Shown here: positions 41,686 through 49,599 of the stretch, one piece after another
How the letters are laid out: the number at the start of each line of letters is the position of its first letter
Position numbering within the stretch: position 1 is the stretch's first letter
Source: Nonomuraea guangzhouensis
Lineage (GTDB): Bacteria > Actinomycetota > Actinomycetes > Streptosporangiales > Streptosporangiaceae
DNA length: 64,000 bases
NCBI RefSeq assembly: GCF_019396345.1
Contig: NZ_JAHKRM010000013.1
Location: forward strand, 124,001 to 188,000
Direction: 5' to 3'
Made by a program: the position numbers and the translations under genes
The notes under the pieces: generated by a model
What the model was told of the DNA's origin: nothing
Database searches by the model: none
The model's input: the letters and a program-made list of their open reading frames with translations, nothing else

Positions 41686-41780
41686 GTTCGTCCATCTTAT
41701 GCGGTGACTCCCTAACGAGGGGTTTCCCCTGTCTCGTGGCCATATGATCGGCCAGGAAACTGAGGGGGGATGGAGGGCCT

Positions 41781-42236
41781 GTGGAGGTCACTGAGAGAAA
41801 CGAGCTGACAGTCGTCGGTATCGCGGTACGTACGTCTAACGCCGACGAGATCGACCCCGCCAGGGCGAAGCTGCCCGTGCTGTGGCAACGAGCGGGCGCC
41901 CCCGGGGCGTTCGCGCACGTCCCGGGACGCGTCGACGAGAACCTTTACGCGGTCCTGACCGATTACGAGAGCGACCAGCACGGCGCCTACACGCAGATCG
42001 TCGGCATCGGCGTCCGGACGGTGCCCAGGCTGCCCGAGGGCATGGTCGCCGTACGCGTGCCCGCGGGCACGGCCCTGCGGGTGGAGGCGCGCGGCCAGAT
42101 GCCGCAGGCGATCGTCGAGGCCTGGCAGCAGGTGTGGAAGCACACCGAGTCGGGCGGCACGCCCCCACGGGCGTTCACGACGGACCTCGAGGTGCACCAC
42201 CGTGGTGGCGCCGACCTCTACGTCGCCGTCTACTAG
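41781..42236 (+). CDS. GyrI-like/effector-binding domain protein
   Basis: A 151-residue protein of the GyrI-like/AraC effector-binding fold (SOUL-like). The pattern LTVVGIAVRTSNADEIDPAR, then LYAVLTDYESDQHGAYTQIV and MVAVRVPAGTALRVEARG matches stand-alone members of this group, which bind drug-like or lipid effectors. GGAGGG precedes the GTG start. It is divergent from guaB1 (95 bp) and separated from the next minus-strand gene by a strong bidirectional hairpin. Confidence 0.75.
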   Translation: MEVTERNELTVVGIAVRTSNADEIDPARAKLPVLWQRAGAPGAFAHVPGRVDENLYAVLTDYESDQHGAYTQIVGIGVRTVPRLPEGMVAVRVPAGTALRVEARGQMPQAIVEAWQQVWKHTESGGTPPRAFTTDLEVHHRGGADLYVAVY

Positions 42237-42248
42237 CCGTTCCCCGAG

Positions 42249-42271
42249 CCCGAGCCCCGATCGGGCTCGGG
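42249..42271. terminator. Bidirectional terminator hairpin
   Basis: CCCGAGCCC (42249-42257) pairs perfectly with GGGCTCGGG (42263-42271) across a 5-nt loop, lying between the convergent GyrI-like gene (ends 42236) and tetR (ends 42280). Confidence 0.7.
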
Positions 42272-42279
42272 TCAAGGGC

Positions 42280-42804
42280 TCATAGGCCGAGCGCGGCGGC
42301 GGCGGCGTCGACCGCCGCCGGTTTGACCTCGTCGAGGGGCAGGTGGGCGTACTCCACCGAACAGTCGGACATCCCGCCGATCGCCACGGTCGCGTGGATG
42401 TGCCGGGCGGGGGCGGGGTCCGGGCCGAGCAGCAGCGTGATGAGCCGCCGCCGCCAGTCGAACATGCGCTCACCCAGGTCGAGATAGCCCAGCGTGGACA
42501 TCTCCCGCACGATCATGACGGTGACGTCGCGGTGCCGCCAGAGCATGTCGAAGTAGTCTTCGAGCAGCTCGCGCGCGTCACCGGACCCGCGCGTGGCCAC
42601 GAACCGCTCCATGTCCTCGACCAGCGGCTGGATGATGCTCCTGACCAGCTCGTCGCGTGAGGCGAAGTGGTAGTAGAGGGCGGGCTTGGTGATGCCCAGC
42701 CGGTCGGAGATCTGCCGCAGGCTGGTGTTCTGCACTCCCTGCTCGACGAACAACTCGCGCGCCACCGCCTGGATGCGCGCCTTGGTGTCACTGGGCCTCG
42801 CCAT
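42280..42804 (-). CDS. TetR-family regulator of the adjacent flavin monooxygenase
   Basis: A 174-residue repressor. The DNA-binding domain reads TKARIQAVARELFVEQGVQN followed by the helix-turn-helix LRQISDRLGITKPALYYHFA (about residues 28-47). A short all-helical sensor domain follows, smaller than in most TetR proteins. It is divergent from the flavin monooxygenase gene at 42896, and the 91-bp spacer holds two copies of a palindromic 20-mer, so it probably represses both genes until a hydrophobic or aromatic ligand binds. Confidence 0.88.
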   Translation of the reverse strand: MARPSDTKARIQAVARELFVEQGVQNTSLRQISDRLGITKPALYYHFASRDELVRSIIQPLVEDMERFVATRGSGDARELLEDYFDMLWRHRDVTVMIVREMSTLGYLDLGERMFDWRRRLITLLLGPDPAPARHIHATVAIGGMSDCSVEYAHLPLDEVKPAAVDAAAAALGL

Positions 42805-42819
42805 GGTCCAAGACTATCC

Positions 42820-42884
42820 CTTACCTATCGTTAAGTAAGCCCTTGCGCCCGTCGATCCGGCTCGCTTACCATCCGTTAAGTAAG
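42820..42884. promoter_or_regulatory. Duplicated TetR operator
   Basis: Two near-identical 20-mers of the form CTTAC(C/A-rich core)CGTTAAGTAAG lie at 42820-42839 and 42865-42884, 45 bp apart. Each has CTTAC/GTAAG inverted arms, and the second overlaps the monooxygenase ribosome binding site. They differ only in the central bases (CTATCG against CATCCG). Confidence 0.75.
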
Positions 42885-42895
42885 GAGGTGCCACC

Positions 42896-44113
42896 ATGCA
42901 GATCCTGATCTCCGGCGCGAGCGTCGCCGGACCTGCCCTGGCGTACTGGCTCAACAGGTACGGCTTCGACGTGACCGTCGTGGAGCGCGCCCCGTCGCTC
43001 CGCAAGACGGGTGGGCACGCGATCGACCTGTTCAGGCCCGCGATGGACATCGTCGAGAAGATGGGCCTGATCGACCCGATCCTGGCCAGGAAGACCGGCA
43101 CGAACTGGCTCACCATGTACCGCGAGGGCGCGGAGGGAGCCGTGGAGGTCGACCTGCGGCGCGTGTTCACGGCCGTGTCGGACCGGCACGTCGAGATCAT
43201 GCGCGACGACCTCAGCGAGATCTTCTACGACGCCACCCGCGACGACGTCGAGTACGTCTTCGACGACTCCATCACCGCCATCGGCGAGGACGGCACGGTG
43301 ACGTTCGAGCGCGGCGCGGACCGGCGGTTCGACCTGGTCGTCGGCGCCGACGGGCTGCACTCGAACGTGCGCGGCCTGGTCTTCGGCCCGGAGTCGAGCT
43401 TCTCCACCTGGATCGGCGCCTACCTGGCCGTCTTCTCGGTGCCCAACTACCTCGGCCTCGACGGCCGTATGGAGGGCTTGTCCGGCATCGGGCGGGTGGC
43501 CGGGATGTACGGCGCGGCGCACCTGGCCGACGCGCGTGCGTTGTTCCTGTTCAGGACGCCGGAGCAGCTCCAGTACCACCACCGCGACGTCGCCCGGCAG
43601 AAGGAACTGCTGCGCGAGCGGTTCGCGGGCATGGACTGGGAGGTCCCCCGGCTCCTGGCGGAGCTGGACCGCACCCCGGCCTTCTACTTCGACTCCATCA
43701 CCCAACTACGCCTGGACACCTGGTCGCGCGGCCGGGTGACGCTGGTCGGCGACGCGGGCTACTGCCCGGGGCCCGCCGTGGGCGGCAGCACCAGCCTGGC
43801 CGTCGTCGGGGCGTACATCCTGGCCGGCGAGCTGGCCGCCGCGCACGGTGACCATGAGCGCGCCTTCCCCGCCTACGAGGCCGAGATCGGCGAGTACGTA
43901 CGGCGCAGCCGCGCGTTCGCGGTCGGGGCGGCCAAGCGGATCGTGCCCGGCACCCGGTTCGACCTGTGGGCCCTCACCCAGGCCGCGCGACTGATCGGCC
44001 ACGTGCCGGTCGCGGTGAGCAGGGCCGTGACCAAGCTCGGCAGCAAGGGCATACGGCTGCACGACTCGATCGCGTTGAAGGACTACTCGGCGTACGAGAG
44101 CGTGCGCCAGTAG
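42896..44113 (+). CDS. FAD-dependent monooxygenase (PHBH-fold, TetX-like)
   Basis: A 405-residue class A flavoprotein monooxygenase. Signatures are the Rossmann ISGASVAGPALAYWLNRYGF (residues 4-23), the DG motif VVGADGLHSNVRGLVFG and the GD motif RVTLVGDAGYCPGPAVGGST followed by LAVVGAYILAGELAA. It lacks the long C-terminal domain of the enzyme at 3782, so the two are different subtypes. Such enzymes hydroxylate aromatics, tetracyclines or other planar compounds. AAGGAGG lies close to the ATG and inside the second TetR operator. The C-terminal 60 residues are helical with a hydrophobic stretch, which may attach it to membranes. Confidence 0.88.
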   Translation: MQILISGASVAGPALAYWLNRYGFDVTVVERAPSLRKTGGHAIDLFRPAMDIVEKMGLIDPILARKTGTNWLTMYREGAEGAVEVDLRRVFTAVSDRHVEIMRDDLSEIFYDATRDDVEYVFDDSITAIGEDGTVTFERGADRRFDLVVGADGLHSNVRGLVFGPESSFSTWIGAYLAVFSVPNYLGLDGRMEGLSGIGRVAGMYGAAHLADARALFLFRTPEQLQYHHRDVARQKELLRERFAGMDWEVPRLLAELDRTPAFYFDSITQLRLDTWSRGRVTLVGDAGYCPGPAVGGSTSLAVVGAYILAGELAAAHGDHERAFPAYEAEIGEYVRRSRAFAVGAAKRIVPGTRFDLWALTQAARLIGHVPVAVSRAVTKLGSKGIRLHDSIALKDYSAYESVRQ

Positions 44114-44148
44114 ATATCCGGCGGGAAGCCGCGAATAGACTGCGCGCC

Positions 44149-45345
44149 GTGCGTGCCGCCTATTTCGCCTTCGACCGGTTCCCTTCGAGCAAGGGGTCGG
44201 CGGTGCACATCGGGCAGATGGCGGCCGAACTGTTCGACCGGTTCGGCGGCGGGCTCCTGGGGGTGCTGGGCGGGGGCGGGCTGCCGCGCTACCAGCGAGA
44301 GGGTGACGTCGAGATCGCCAGGTTCGACGAGCAGATCCCCAACCTGATCGACCGGGCCGAGGCGTACTCGCACTGGGTCGCCCGCCATCTCGCGCCGCAC
44401 CTGGACACGCTGGAGCTGGTCCACGTGCGTGACCCGTGGAGCGCGCTGCCGGTGCTCGGCCACCGGCACAAGGTGGTGTACGAGGTGAACGGGCTGCCGT
44501 CCATCGAGCTGCCGCACACCTGGCCGCAGGCGGCGCCCGCCACGGTGGCCAAGTTGCGGCGGCTGGAGACGCACTGCCTGGAACGGGCGGACGCCGTTGT
44601 CGTGCCATCGAGCGTCATCGGCGACGCCATCCGCAGCATGGGGATAAATCCGGAAAAGGTGTTCCTCGTACCGAACGCCGCCGACCCTGTCACCCCGGCG
44701 CCGGGGTCGTCGTCGTCGCCGCCGACGACGACAACGACGGCGGCGGCGGCGACGGCCGGTGCGTCGGCGGTGTCGCGCGCCAGGCCGCCTGGCGCGCCGG
44801 AGCACTACATCATCTATGTGGGCGCCCTCCAGCGCTGGCAGGGTGTGGACGTGCTGCTGCGTGCCTTCGCCAGGCTGGCCGACCTGACCGACCTGCGCCT
44901 GGTCGTCTGCTCCTCCGTCCCGGAACGCCGCGCCAAACCGCTCCAACGCCTCGCCGACCGCCTGGGCGTGGCCGAGCGGATCGTGTGGCGGTTCACGCTG
45001 CCCCACGACGAGGTGGCCGGCTGGCTGGCCGGCGCGGCCGTGTCCGCCGCCCCGCTCACCGCCTGCCCGCGCAACCTCGACCAGGGCTGCGCCCCGCTCA
45101 AGATCCTGGAGTCGATGGCCGCCGGCACGCCGGTCGTCGCCTCCGACCTGCCGGCCGTACGGGAGATCCTGGGGGACGACGGCCGGCTGGTCGCGCCCGA
45201 CCGGCCCGCCGAGCTGGCCCGCGCGATCCGGATCCTCCTGGAGTACCCCGACCAGGCGCGGGCGATGGCGGCGCGGGCCGTCGGCAGGGTGCCCACCTGG
45301 GCCGATTCCCGGGCAAAGCTCGCCGAGGTCTACAACCGTGTGTAA
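44149..45345 (+). CDS. Glycosyltransferase, GT4-like
   Basis: A 398-residue GT-B glycosyltransferase. The N-terminal acceptor domain begins AAYFAFDRFPSSKGSAVHIG and includes LVHVRDPWSALPVLGHRHKV. The C-terminal donor domain begins IIYVGALQRWQGVDVLLRAF and has the GT4 motif CAPLKILESMAAGTPVVASD with the Glu-x7-Glu type acidic pair degenerate. A linker of about 35 residues rich in Thr, Ala, Ser and Pro (about 186-220) sits between the domains and is unusual in length. The GTG at 44149 fits the family start. Its stop overlaps the next gene (TAATG). Cluster context suggests synthesis of a cell-surface or secondary glycan. Confidence 0.85.
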   Translation: MRAAYFAFDRFPSSKGSAVHIGQMAAELFDRFGGGLLGVLGGGGLPRYQREGDVEIARFDEQIPNLIDRAEAYSHWVARHLAPHLDTLELVHVRDPWSALPVLGHRHKVVYEVNGLPSIELPHTWPQAAPATVAKLRRLETHCLERADAVVVPSSVIGDAIRSMGINPEKVFLVPNAADPVTPAPGSSSSPPTTTTTAAAATAGASAVSRARPPGAPEHYIIYVGALQRWQGVDVLLRAFARLADLTDLRLVVCSSVPERRAKPLQRLADRLGVAERIVWRFTLPHDEVAGWLAGAAVSAAPLTACPRNLDQGCAPLKILESMAAGTPVVASDLPAVREILGDDGRLVAPDRPAELARAIRILLEYPDQARAMAARAVGRVPTWADSRAKLAEVYNRV

Positions 45346-46061
45346 TGCTTCGCACCATGTTCTGGCGGAAGACGCGAGCGGCTATCGCCGGGTTCCACCC
45401 TCTGCACCAGGCCCTCATCTGGGAGCACACGCTGTCGGCCACGATGCCCAGGGCGGAGTGGGCGGCGCTGCTGAACAGCCTCGCCCGGCATGACGCGCTC
45501 GTCCGCAGGCGCAAGTGGCGGCTGCCCGCACGGACGGAGAGCGTGCTGGTCCCGCTGATCAGGGTGCTCTGCGAAGACGTCGGACGCGGCATGGTCGGCA
45601 TCACCGCCGACCTGCGCGGCCACGGCGTCCCCGGCAAGACCGGGCCGCGCCAGGCCCTGCCCGTCGTACGGCCGGTGCGCCGGGCCGAACAGTGGTGGGT
45701 GACCGACGCGTGGCTCAGCGCCCGCTCGGAGCTGCGTGACGGCAGCGTGCTCACGCTGGCCGTCACCGACGTCGTCAGATACCGCCACATCGTCAAGGTC
45801 AACCCGCGTGGCAAGCGCAAGAGCAAGACCAAGACGAAGGGCGTACAACGGATCCGGACCAGCCGCTCGCTGGCCAAGGGCCAGACGCCGGTGCGGCCGG
45901 GCGGCCCGCCGCCGTGGTGGATCCAGGTGAAGGTCCGGCCGGGCGTCAAGACCGTGATCAGAGCCGCCGCCAAGGTGCCGCTGCCCGCCGACCGCGACCA
46001 GCTCGGGGTGATCATGACGGCGGCGACCGAGCCGTTCCGATGGACGAAGTCGTTCAGATGA
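45345..46061 (+). CDS. Uncharacterised protein in the glycosyltransferase cluster
   Basis: A 238-residue basic protein I do not recognise. It starts MLRTMFWRKTRAAIAGFHPL and has no signal peptide or membrane helix. Trp and Arg/Lys are frequent, and there is a strongly basic loop (NPRGKRKSKTKTKG, about 158-171), which suggests binding to nucleic acid, phosphate groups or the membrane surface. It overlaps the preceding glycosyltransferase stop by 1 bp and precedes a small cysteine-rich protein by 19 bp. The position implies a role with the glycosyltransferases. Confidence 0.6.
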   Translation: MLRTMFWRKTRAAIAGFHPLHQALIWEHTLSATMPRAEWAALLNSLARHDALVRRRKWRLPARTESVLVPLIRVLCEDVGRGMVGITADLRGHGVPGKTGPRQALPVVRPVRRAEQWWVTDAWLSARSELRDGSVLTLAVTDVVRYRHIVKVNPRGKRKSKTKTKGVQRIRTSRSLAKGQTPVRPGGPPPWWIQVKVRPGVKTVIRAAAKVPLPADRDQLGVIMTAATEPFRWTKSFR

Positions 46062-46080
46062 AACAGAGGAGGCGGGCCGC

Positions 46081-46425
46081 GTGACCCCGTGCATGGTGAG
46101 CACCGGATTCTTCGTGCTCGGCCGCTGTGGCCGCGCGCCGGTGGCCGCCTGCGGCCAGTGCGGCAGACCGATCTGCGACCGGCATGTCGTTCCCGGCGGC
46201 GTCTGTCCCGAGTGCGCGGCCGCCCAGGGGTACAGCTCCCCGTACGACCCGCTGTGGACCAGTGGCTTCCGCCGCCACCACTACTACAGCACCTCGTCCA
46301 CGTACTCGGACCCCGGCTGGTACGGCTCGTTCGACGACTACGACAGAGGCGCCTTCGACCCCGAGGACCAGGGCGACTTCGGTGACTTCGGCGACGGCGA
46401 CGACCGCGACTTCGTGGACAGCTGA
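46081..46425 (+). CDS. Small zinc-ribbon-like protein with acidic tail
   Basis: A 114-residue protein. The N-terminal half has a cysteine/histidine set (GRCGRAPVAACGQCGRPICD, then RHVVPGGVCPECAAAQG) arranged like a B-box or zinc ribbon that would bind one or two zinc ions. The C-terminal half is Tyr/Ser/Asp/Gly-rich and ends in a strongly acidic run, probably disordered. GAGGAGG precedes the GTG start, and the stop overlaps the next gene's ATG (TGATG). It may be a scaffold or adaptor for the cluster's enzymes; no function is known. Confidence 0.6.
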   Translation: MTPCMVSTGFFVLGRCGRAPVAACGQCGRPICDRHVVPGGVCPECAAAQGYSSPYDPLWTSGFRRHHYYSTSSTYSDPGWYGSFDDYDRGAFDPEDQGDFGDFGDGDDRDFVDS

Positions 46426-47504
46426 TGCGGCTGCTGTGGCTCACCGAGCACTACCCGCCGAGCAGGGGCGGCATGGCCGAGTCCTGCGACCGGATCGTCA
46501 GGGGCCTGCGCGAGGCGGGCGTGGAGATCGACGTCGCGCATCTGACCAGGCGGGACCGGCCGTGGCAGATCGGCGGCGAGCGGGGCGGGCGGCTGCTCAC
46601 CGTGCCGCTGGAGGACAATCCCGAGCACGCGCTGCGCCGGCTGTGGACGACGTTGCGCGGCGAGTCGTACACGCACGTGGTGGCGTTCGGCGGCACGTAC
46701 GCGATGCTCGGCGCCCCGATCCTGGCCGCCTGGCTCGGTACCCCGCTGGTGACGCTGCTGCGTGGCAACGACTTCGACACCGGGGTGTTCTCGCTGCGCC
46801 GCAGGGGCGCCCTGCTCGACGCCTTACGCGCCTCGGCGACGGTGTGCGTGGTGGCCTCCGGGCACGCCCCGCTGGTGTCGGCGCTCGTTCCGGAGGCGCG
46901 GGTACGGTGGGTGGCCAACGGCATCGACACGTCGAGCTGGCAGATCCTGCCCTCCGAACGCGCGGCGGGCCTGGCCAGGCGGGCCGCCGCGGGCCGGCGC
47001 ACGATCGGGCTCATCGGGCAGCTCAAGAACAAGAAGGGCGTCGGCTTCCTGCTCGACGCGCTGGCCGCCTCGGGGCACGCCGACCGGTTCCACCTGTTGC
47101 TCGTCGGGGAGCTGGAGGAGCACTTGGCCGTGCCCGCCGGGCACACGCGGCTGCCGTTCCTCGACCGCTACGAGCTGCCCGCGCTCTACGCCGCCTGCGA
47201 CCTGGTCGCGCTGCCGTCCTTCTACGACGGGCTGCCGAACGTTGCCCTGGAGGCCGTGGCGCTCGGCGTCCCGCTGCTCGCCTCCGACGCGGGCGGGCTG
47301 GCCGACCTGGTCGACGACGAGATCGGCTTCCGCTTCGCAGCCGGAGACCCGCACGAGTGCCGGGCGGCGGTCGACCGGGCCGCGCGGGCCACGGACGAAC
47401 AGCTCGCCAAGCTGGGCACGGCGGCGGCCGAGCGGGTACGCAGAGACTTCACGGTGGCCGCCGAGACGGAGGGCTACCTGCGGGTGTTCCGCGAGAGCGC
47501 ATGA
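46425..47504 (+). CDS. Glycosyltransferase family 4 protein
   Basis: A 359-residue GT-B enzyme. The N-terminal start MRLLWLTEHYPPSRGGMAES and a domain linker GLIGQLKNKKGVGFLLDALA are typical of GT4. The donor-binding end has LPSFYDGLPNVALEAVALGV and PLLASDAGGLADLVDDEIGF, containing the acidic E-x7-E-type motif. It transfers a sugar from an activated nucleotide sugar, with retention of configuration in the family. It is the third coding unit with a stop-start overlap in the cluster, so expression is coupled to the zinc-ribbon protein. Confidence 0.9.
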   Translation: MRLLWLTEHYPPSRGGMAESCDRIVRGLREAGVEIDVAHLTRRDRPWQIGGERGGRLLTVPLEDNPEHALRRLWTTLRGESYTHVVAFGGTYAMLGAPILAAWLGTPLVTLLRGNDFDTGVFSLRRRGALLDALRASATVCVVASGHAPLVSALVPEARVRWVANGIDTSSWQILPSERAAGLARRAAAGRRTIGLIGQLKNKKGVGFLLDALAASGHADRFHLLLVGELEEHLAVPAGHTRLPFLDRYELPALYAACDLVALPSFYDGLPNVALEAVALGVPLLASDAGGLADLVDDEIGFRFAAGDPHECRAAVDRAARATDEQLAKLGTAAAERVRRDFTVAAETEGYLRVFRESA

Positions 47505-47547
47505 TCGTCCGCTCGGCTCGACAGCGCCGCATGTCGTCTGCTCCGCC

Positions 47548-48387
47548 ATGATCGTCTGCTATGCCAGGGGTGGCGGGCTCGGCCATCTCACCCGGGTCGG
47601 GGCCTACCTGCACACCGTCCATCCGGGCGCCGCGGCCACGATCCTCACCGAATGGCCGGGTGATCCGGCCGCGCTCTCGCGGGCCGACGAGATCGTGGTG
47701 GACGCCTTCCCCGCCGGGCTCGACGGCGAGCTGGACGCGGCGGGGGTGCCGCCGGGGGTGCGGGTCGTGCACCTGGCCAGGCTGCTGCGCTGGGACGCCT
47801 ACCGGCCGCTGATCCCGGACCGCCCGCTCCGCTTCGCCCAGACGTGGCTGGCCGAGCCGGTGAGCGGGCCGCACCTGGCGTACCTGCGCTCGGTCTCGGA
47901 TCGGATCGCCCCACTGGCGCTTCGGGATCCGCCGGGCCCGCCCGCGATCGCTCCCGGAGACCTGCCGGGCCGGCCGCCCGCGACGGCTTCGCCGGGCCGG
48001 GCGTCTGTGACGGCTCCTGAGGACCCGCCGGGCCCGTGGGGCGTGACGGCTCCCGGGGACTGGCTGATCGTGCATTCCGGGCCGTCCGAAGAGATCCTGG
48101 AGCTGGTGGCGTACGCGCGGGAGAGCGCCGCCCTGGAAGGGCTCAGCCCACGCCTCGTGCTCGTCTCGCCCGCCGCCCCGCCCGGCCTGCCGGCCGAGGT
48201 CGCGCATCTCGCCGTCCGTCCGGCCTGGCCGCTGTTCGCCACGGCCGGCCGCATCGTGTCGGCCGCCGGTTTCAACGTGGTACGCCAGGCCGCGCCGTAC
48301 CGGCACAAGCACCGGATGGTGCCGTTCCCCCGCCGCTTCGACGACCAGTTCACCCGCGCGGCGAGAGCACGACGGGAAACGACGTGA
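47548..48387 (+). CDS. GT28/MurG-like glycosyltransferase-fold protein
   Basis: A 279-residue protein starting MIVCYARGGGLGHLTRVGAY, the GGGLGH pattern of GT28/MurG-like enzymes. The core is shorter than normal MurG (about 360) and has a Pro/Gly/Ala-rich insert (about residues 130-170) in the middle. The C-terminal half shows IVSAAGFNVVRQAAPYRHKH, where the N-acetylglucosaminyltransferase-like donor pocket would lie. The ATG is 43 bp after the GT4 stop. It ends convergently with the P450 gene, overlapping by 38 bp. It probably completes the glycan assembly unit; the sugar is unknown. Confidence 0.75.
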   Translation: MIVCYARGGGLGHLTRVGAYLHTVHPGAAATILTEWPGDPAALSRADEIVVDAFPAGLDGELDAAGVPPGVRVVHLARLLRWDAYRPLIPDRPLRFAQTWLAEPVSGPHLAYLRSVSDRIAPLALRDPPGPPAIAPGDLPGRPPATASPGRASVTAPEDPPGPWGVTAPGDWLIVHSGPSEEILELVAYARESAALEGLSPRLVLVSPAAPPGLPAEVAHLAVRPAWPLFATAGRIVSAAGFNVVRQAAPYRHKHRMVPFPRRFDDQFTRAARARRETT

Positions 48388-49573
48388 CGCCGCGGACGAA
48401 CGCGTTGGGCAGGATACGCGGACCGGCGTCGTCGGCCCAGGCGGCCGAGCCCACCCGGTCGATCCACTCCTCGAAGAAGATCCGTAACTCCAGCCGGGCC
48501 AGGGCCGCGCCCAGGCAGAAGTGGGTGCCGAGGCCGAACGCGATGTGCCCGCCCGCCTTCCGCGTCACGTCGAAGACGTCCGGGCGGTCGAACACCGCCT
48601 CGTCCCGGTTCGCCGAGCCGTACATGAGCAGGACCTGCTGGCCGCGGCCGATGCGCTGCCCGTGCAGGACCGTGTCGCGGGTGGCCGAGCGGCACATGTT
48701 GAGTATCGGCGTGGTCCAGCGGATGAACTCCTCCACCGCGTTCTCGATCCGGCCCGGGTCCTCGCGCAGCAGCCGCCACTGGTCCGGATGGCGGATCAGC
48801 GCGTCGATCGCGGTCGCGATGACCGTACGGGTGGTCTCCGCGCCGCCGTCGAGCAGCAGCAGCGCCTCGTTCGCCAGGTGGTCGTCGTCATAGGCGGCCC
48901 GGCCGGACCAGAGGGTCACCAGGTCGTCGGCCGGGCACTTGCGGCGCTCCTCGGCCAGGGCCAGCACGGCCTCGCCGAACTCGCCCGCCGCGACCGCGGC
49001 CTCGTGGGTGACGTAACGCAGGCCGCCGCCCGCCACGATCGTGCTCTCCGACCAGTGCTTGAGCCGCGGCCAGTCCGCGTCGGGGAAGCCGAGCAGCCAG
49101 CCGATCATGCGGGCGGGCAGCGGCGCGGCCAGAGCCGGTACGGCGTCCACGGTGCCCGTCTCCAGGGCCTGGTCGATCAGCTCGGTGACGACCTCGCGGA
49201 CGCGGCCGGCGTAGCGTTCGTGGACGTGGCGCGGGGTGAAGCGGCGGTAGACGAGGCGGCGGTGCTCGGCGTGCTCGGGGTCGTCCATGCCGATCATCGA
49301 CGGGTCGGACGGCAACTGGGGGCGGTAGCCGCCGGTGCTGGTCCACAGCCCGGGATCGCGTTCGATGGCCGAGATGTCGGCGTGCCGGGAGATGCCCCAC
49401 AGCCCGTTCGCGGCGTCGTGGTGGACGGGGGAGTGGGCGCGCAGCCAGGCGTAGACGGGTGCGGGGTCGCCCGCGTACAGGGCGCCGTCGAGCAGGTCGG
49501 GGTTCATGTCGGGCCGGGACTCCCTCAGGTCGGGGTTCATGTCGGGCCGGGACTCCCTCAGGTCGGGGTTCAT
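48350..49573 (-). CDS. Cytochrome P450, sterol C26-hydroxylase-like
   Basis: A 407-residue soluble P450. Landmarks are the I-helix LLLDGGAETTRTVIATA (about 239-255), the K-helix ExxR EFIR (282-285) and the haem loop FGLGTHFCLGAALARLE with the axial Cys353. The sequence NMCRSATRDTVLHGQRIGRG and surroundings resemble the CYP125/CYP142 group that hydroxylates sterol side chains at C26/27. The N terminus consists of three copies of an 11-residue unit MNPDLRESRPD encoded by a 33-bp tandem repeat, giving three in-frame ATGs (49573, 49540, 49507); the true start is unclear. The alpha-methylacyl-CoA racemase upstream supports a role in branched or sterol side-chain oxidation. Confidence 0.85.
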   Translation of the reverse strand: MNPDLRESRPDMNPDLRESRPDMNPDLLDGALYAGDPAPVYAWLRAHSPVHHDAANGLWGISRHADISAIERDPGLWTSTGGYRPQLPSDPSMIGMDDPEHAEHRRLVYRRFTPRHVHERYAGRVREVVTELIDQALETGTVDAVPALAAPLPARMIGWLLGFPDADWPRLKHWSESTIVAGGGLRYVTHEAAVAAGEFGEAVLALAEERRKCPADDLVTLWSGRAAYDDDHLANEALLLLDGGAETTRTVIATAIDALIRHPDQWRLLREDPGRIENAVEEFIRWTTPILNMCRSATRDTVLHGQRIGRGQQVLLMYGSANRDEAVFDRPDVFDVTRKAGGHIAFGLGTHFCLGAALARLELRIFFEEWIDRVGSAAWADDAGPRILPNAFVRGVTSFPVVLSPRG

Positions 49574-49599
49574 GTCGGGCCGGAACTCACTCAGGTCAG
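49501..49599 (-). repeat. Three 33-bp tandem repeats at the P450 start
   Basis: Units at 49501-49533 and 49534-49566 are identical; the third at 49567-49599 differs at three positions and overlaps the stop codon of the racemase gene. Each unit contributes one in-frame ATG and 11 codons to the P450. Because 33 is a multiple of three, copy-number change would keep the frame. Confidence 0.9.

Noticed and set aside
49501..49599. CRISPR-like repeat array
   Set aside because: The units are directly adjacent with no spacers, lie inside a coding frame and number only three.
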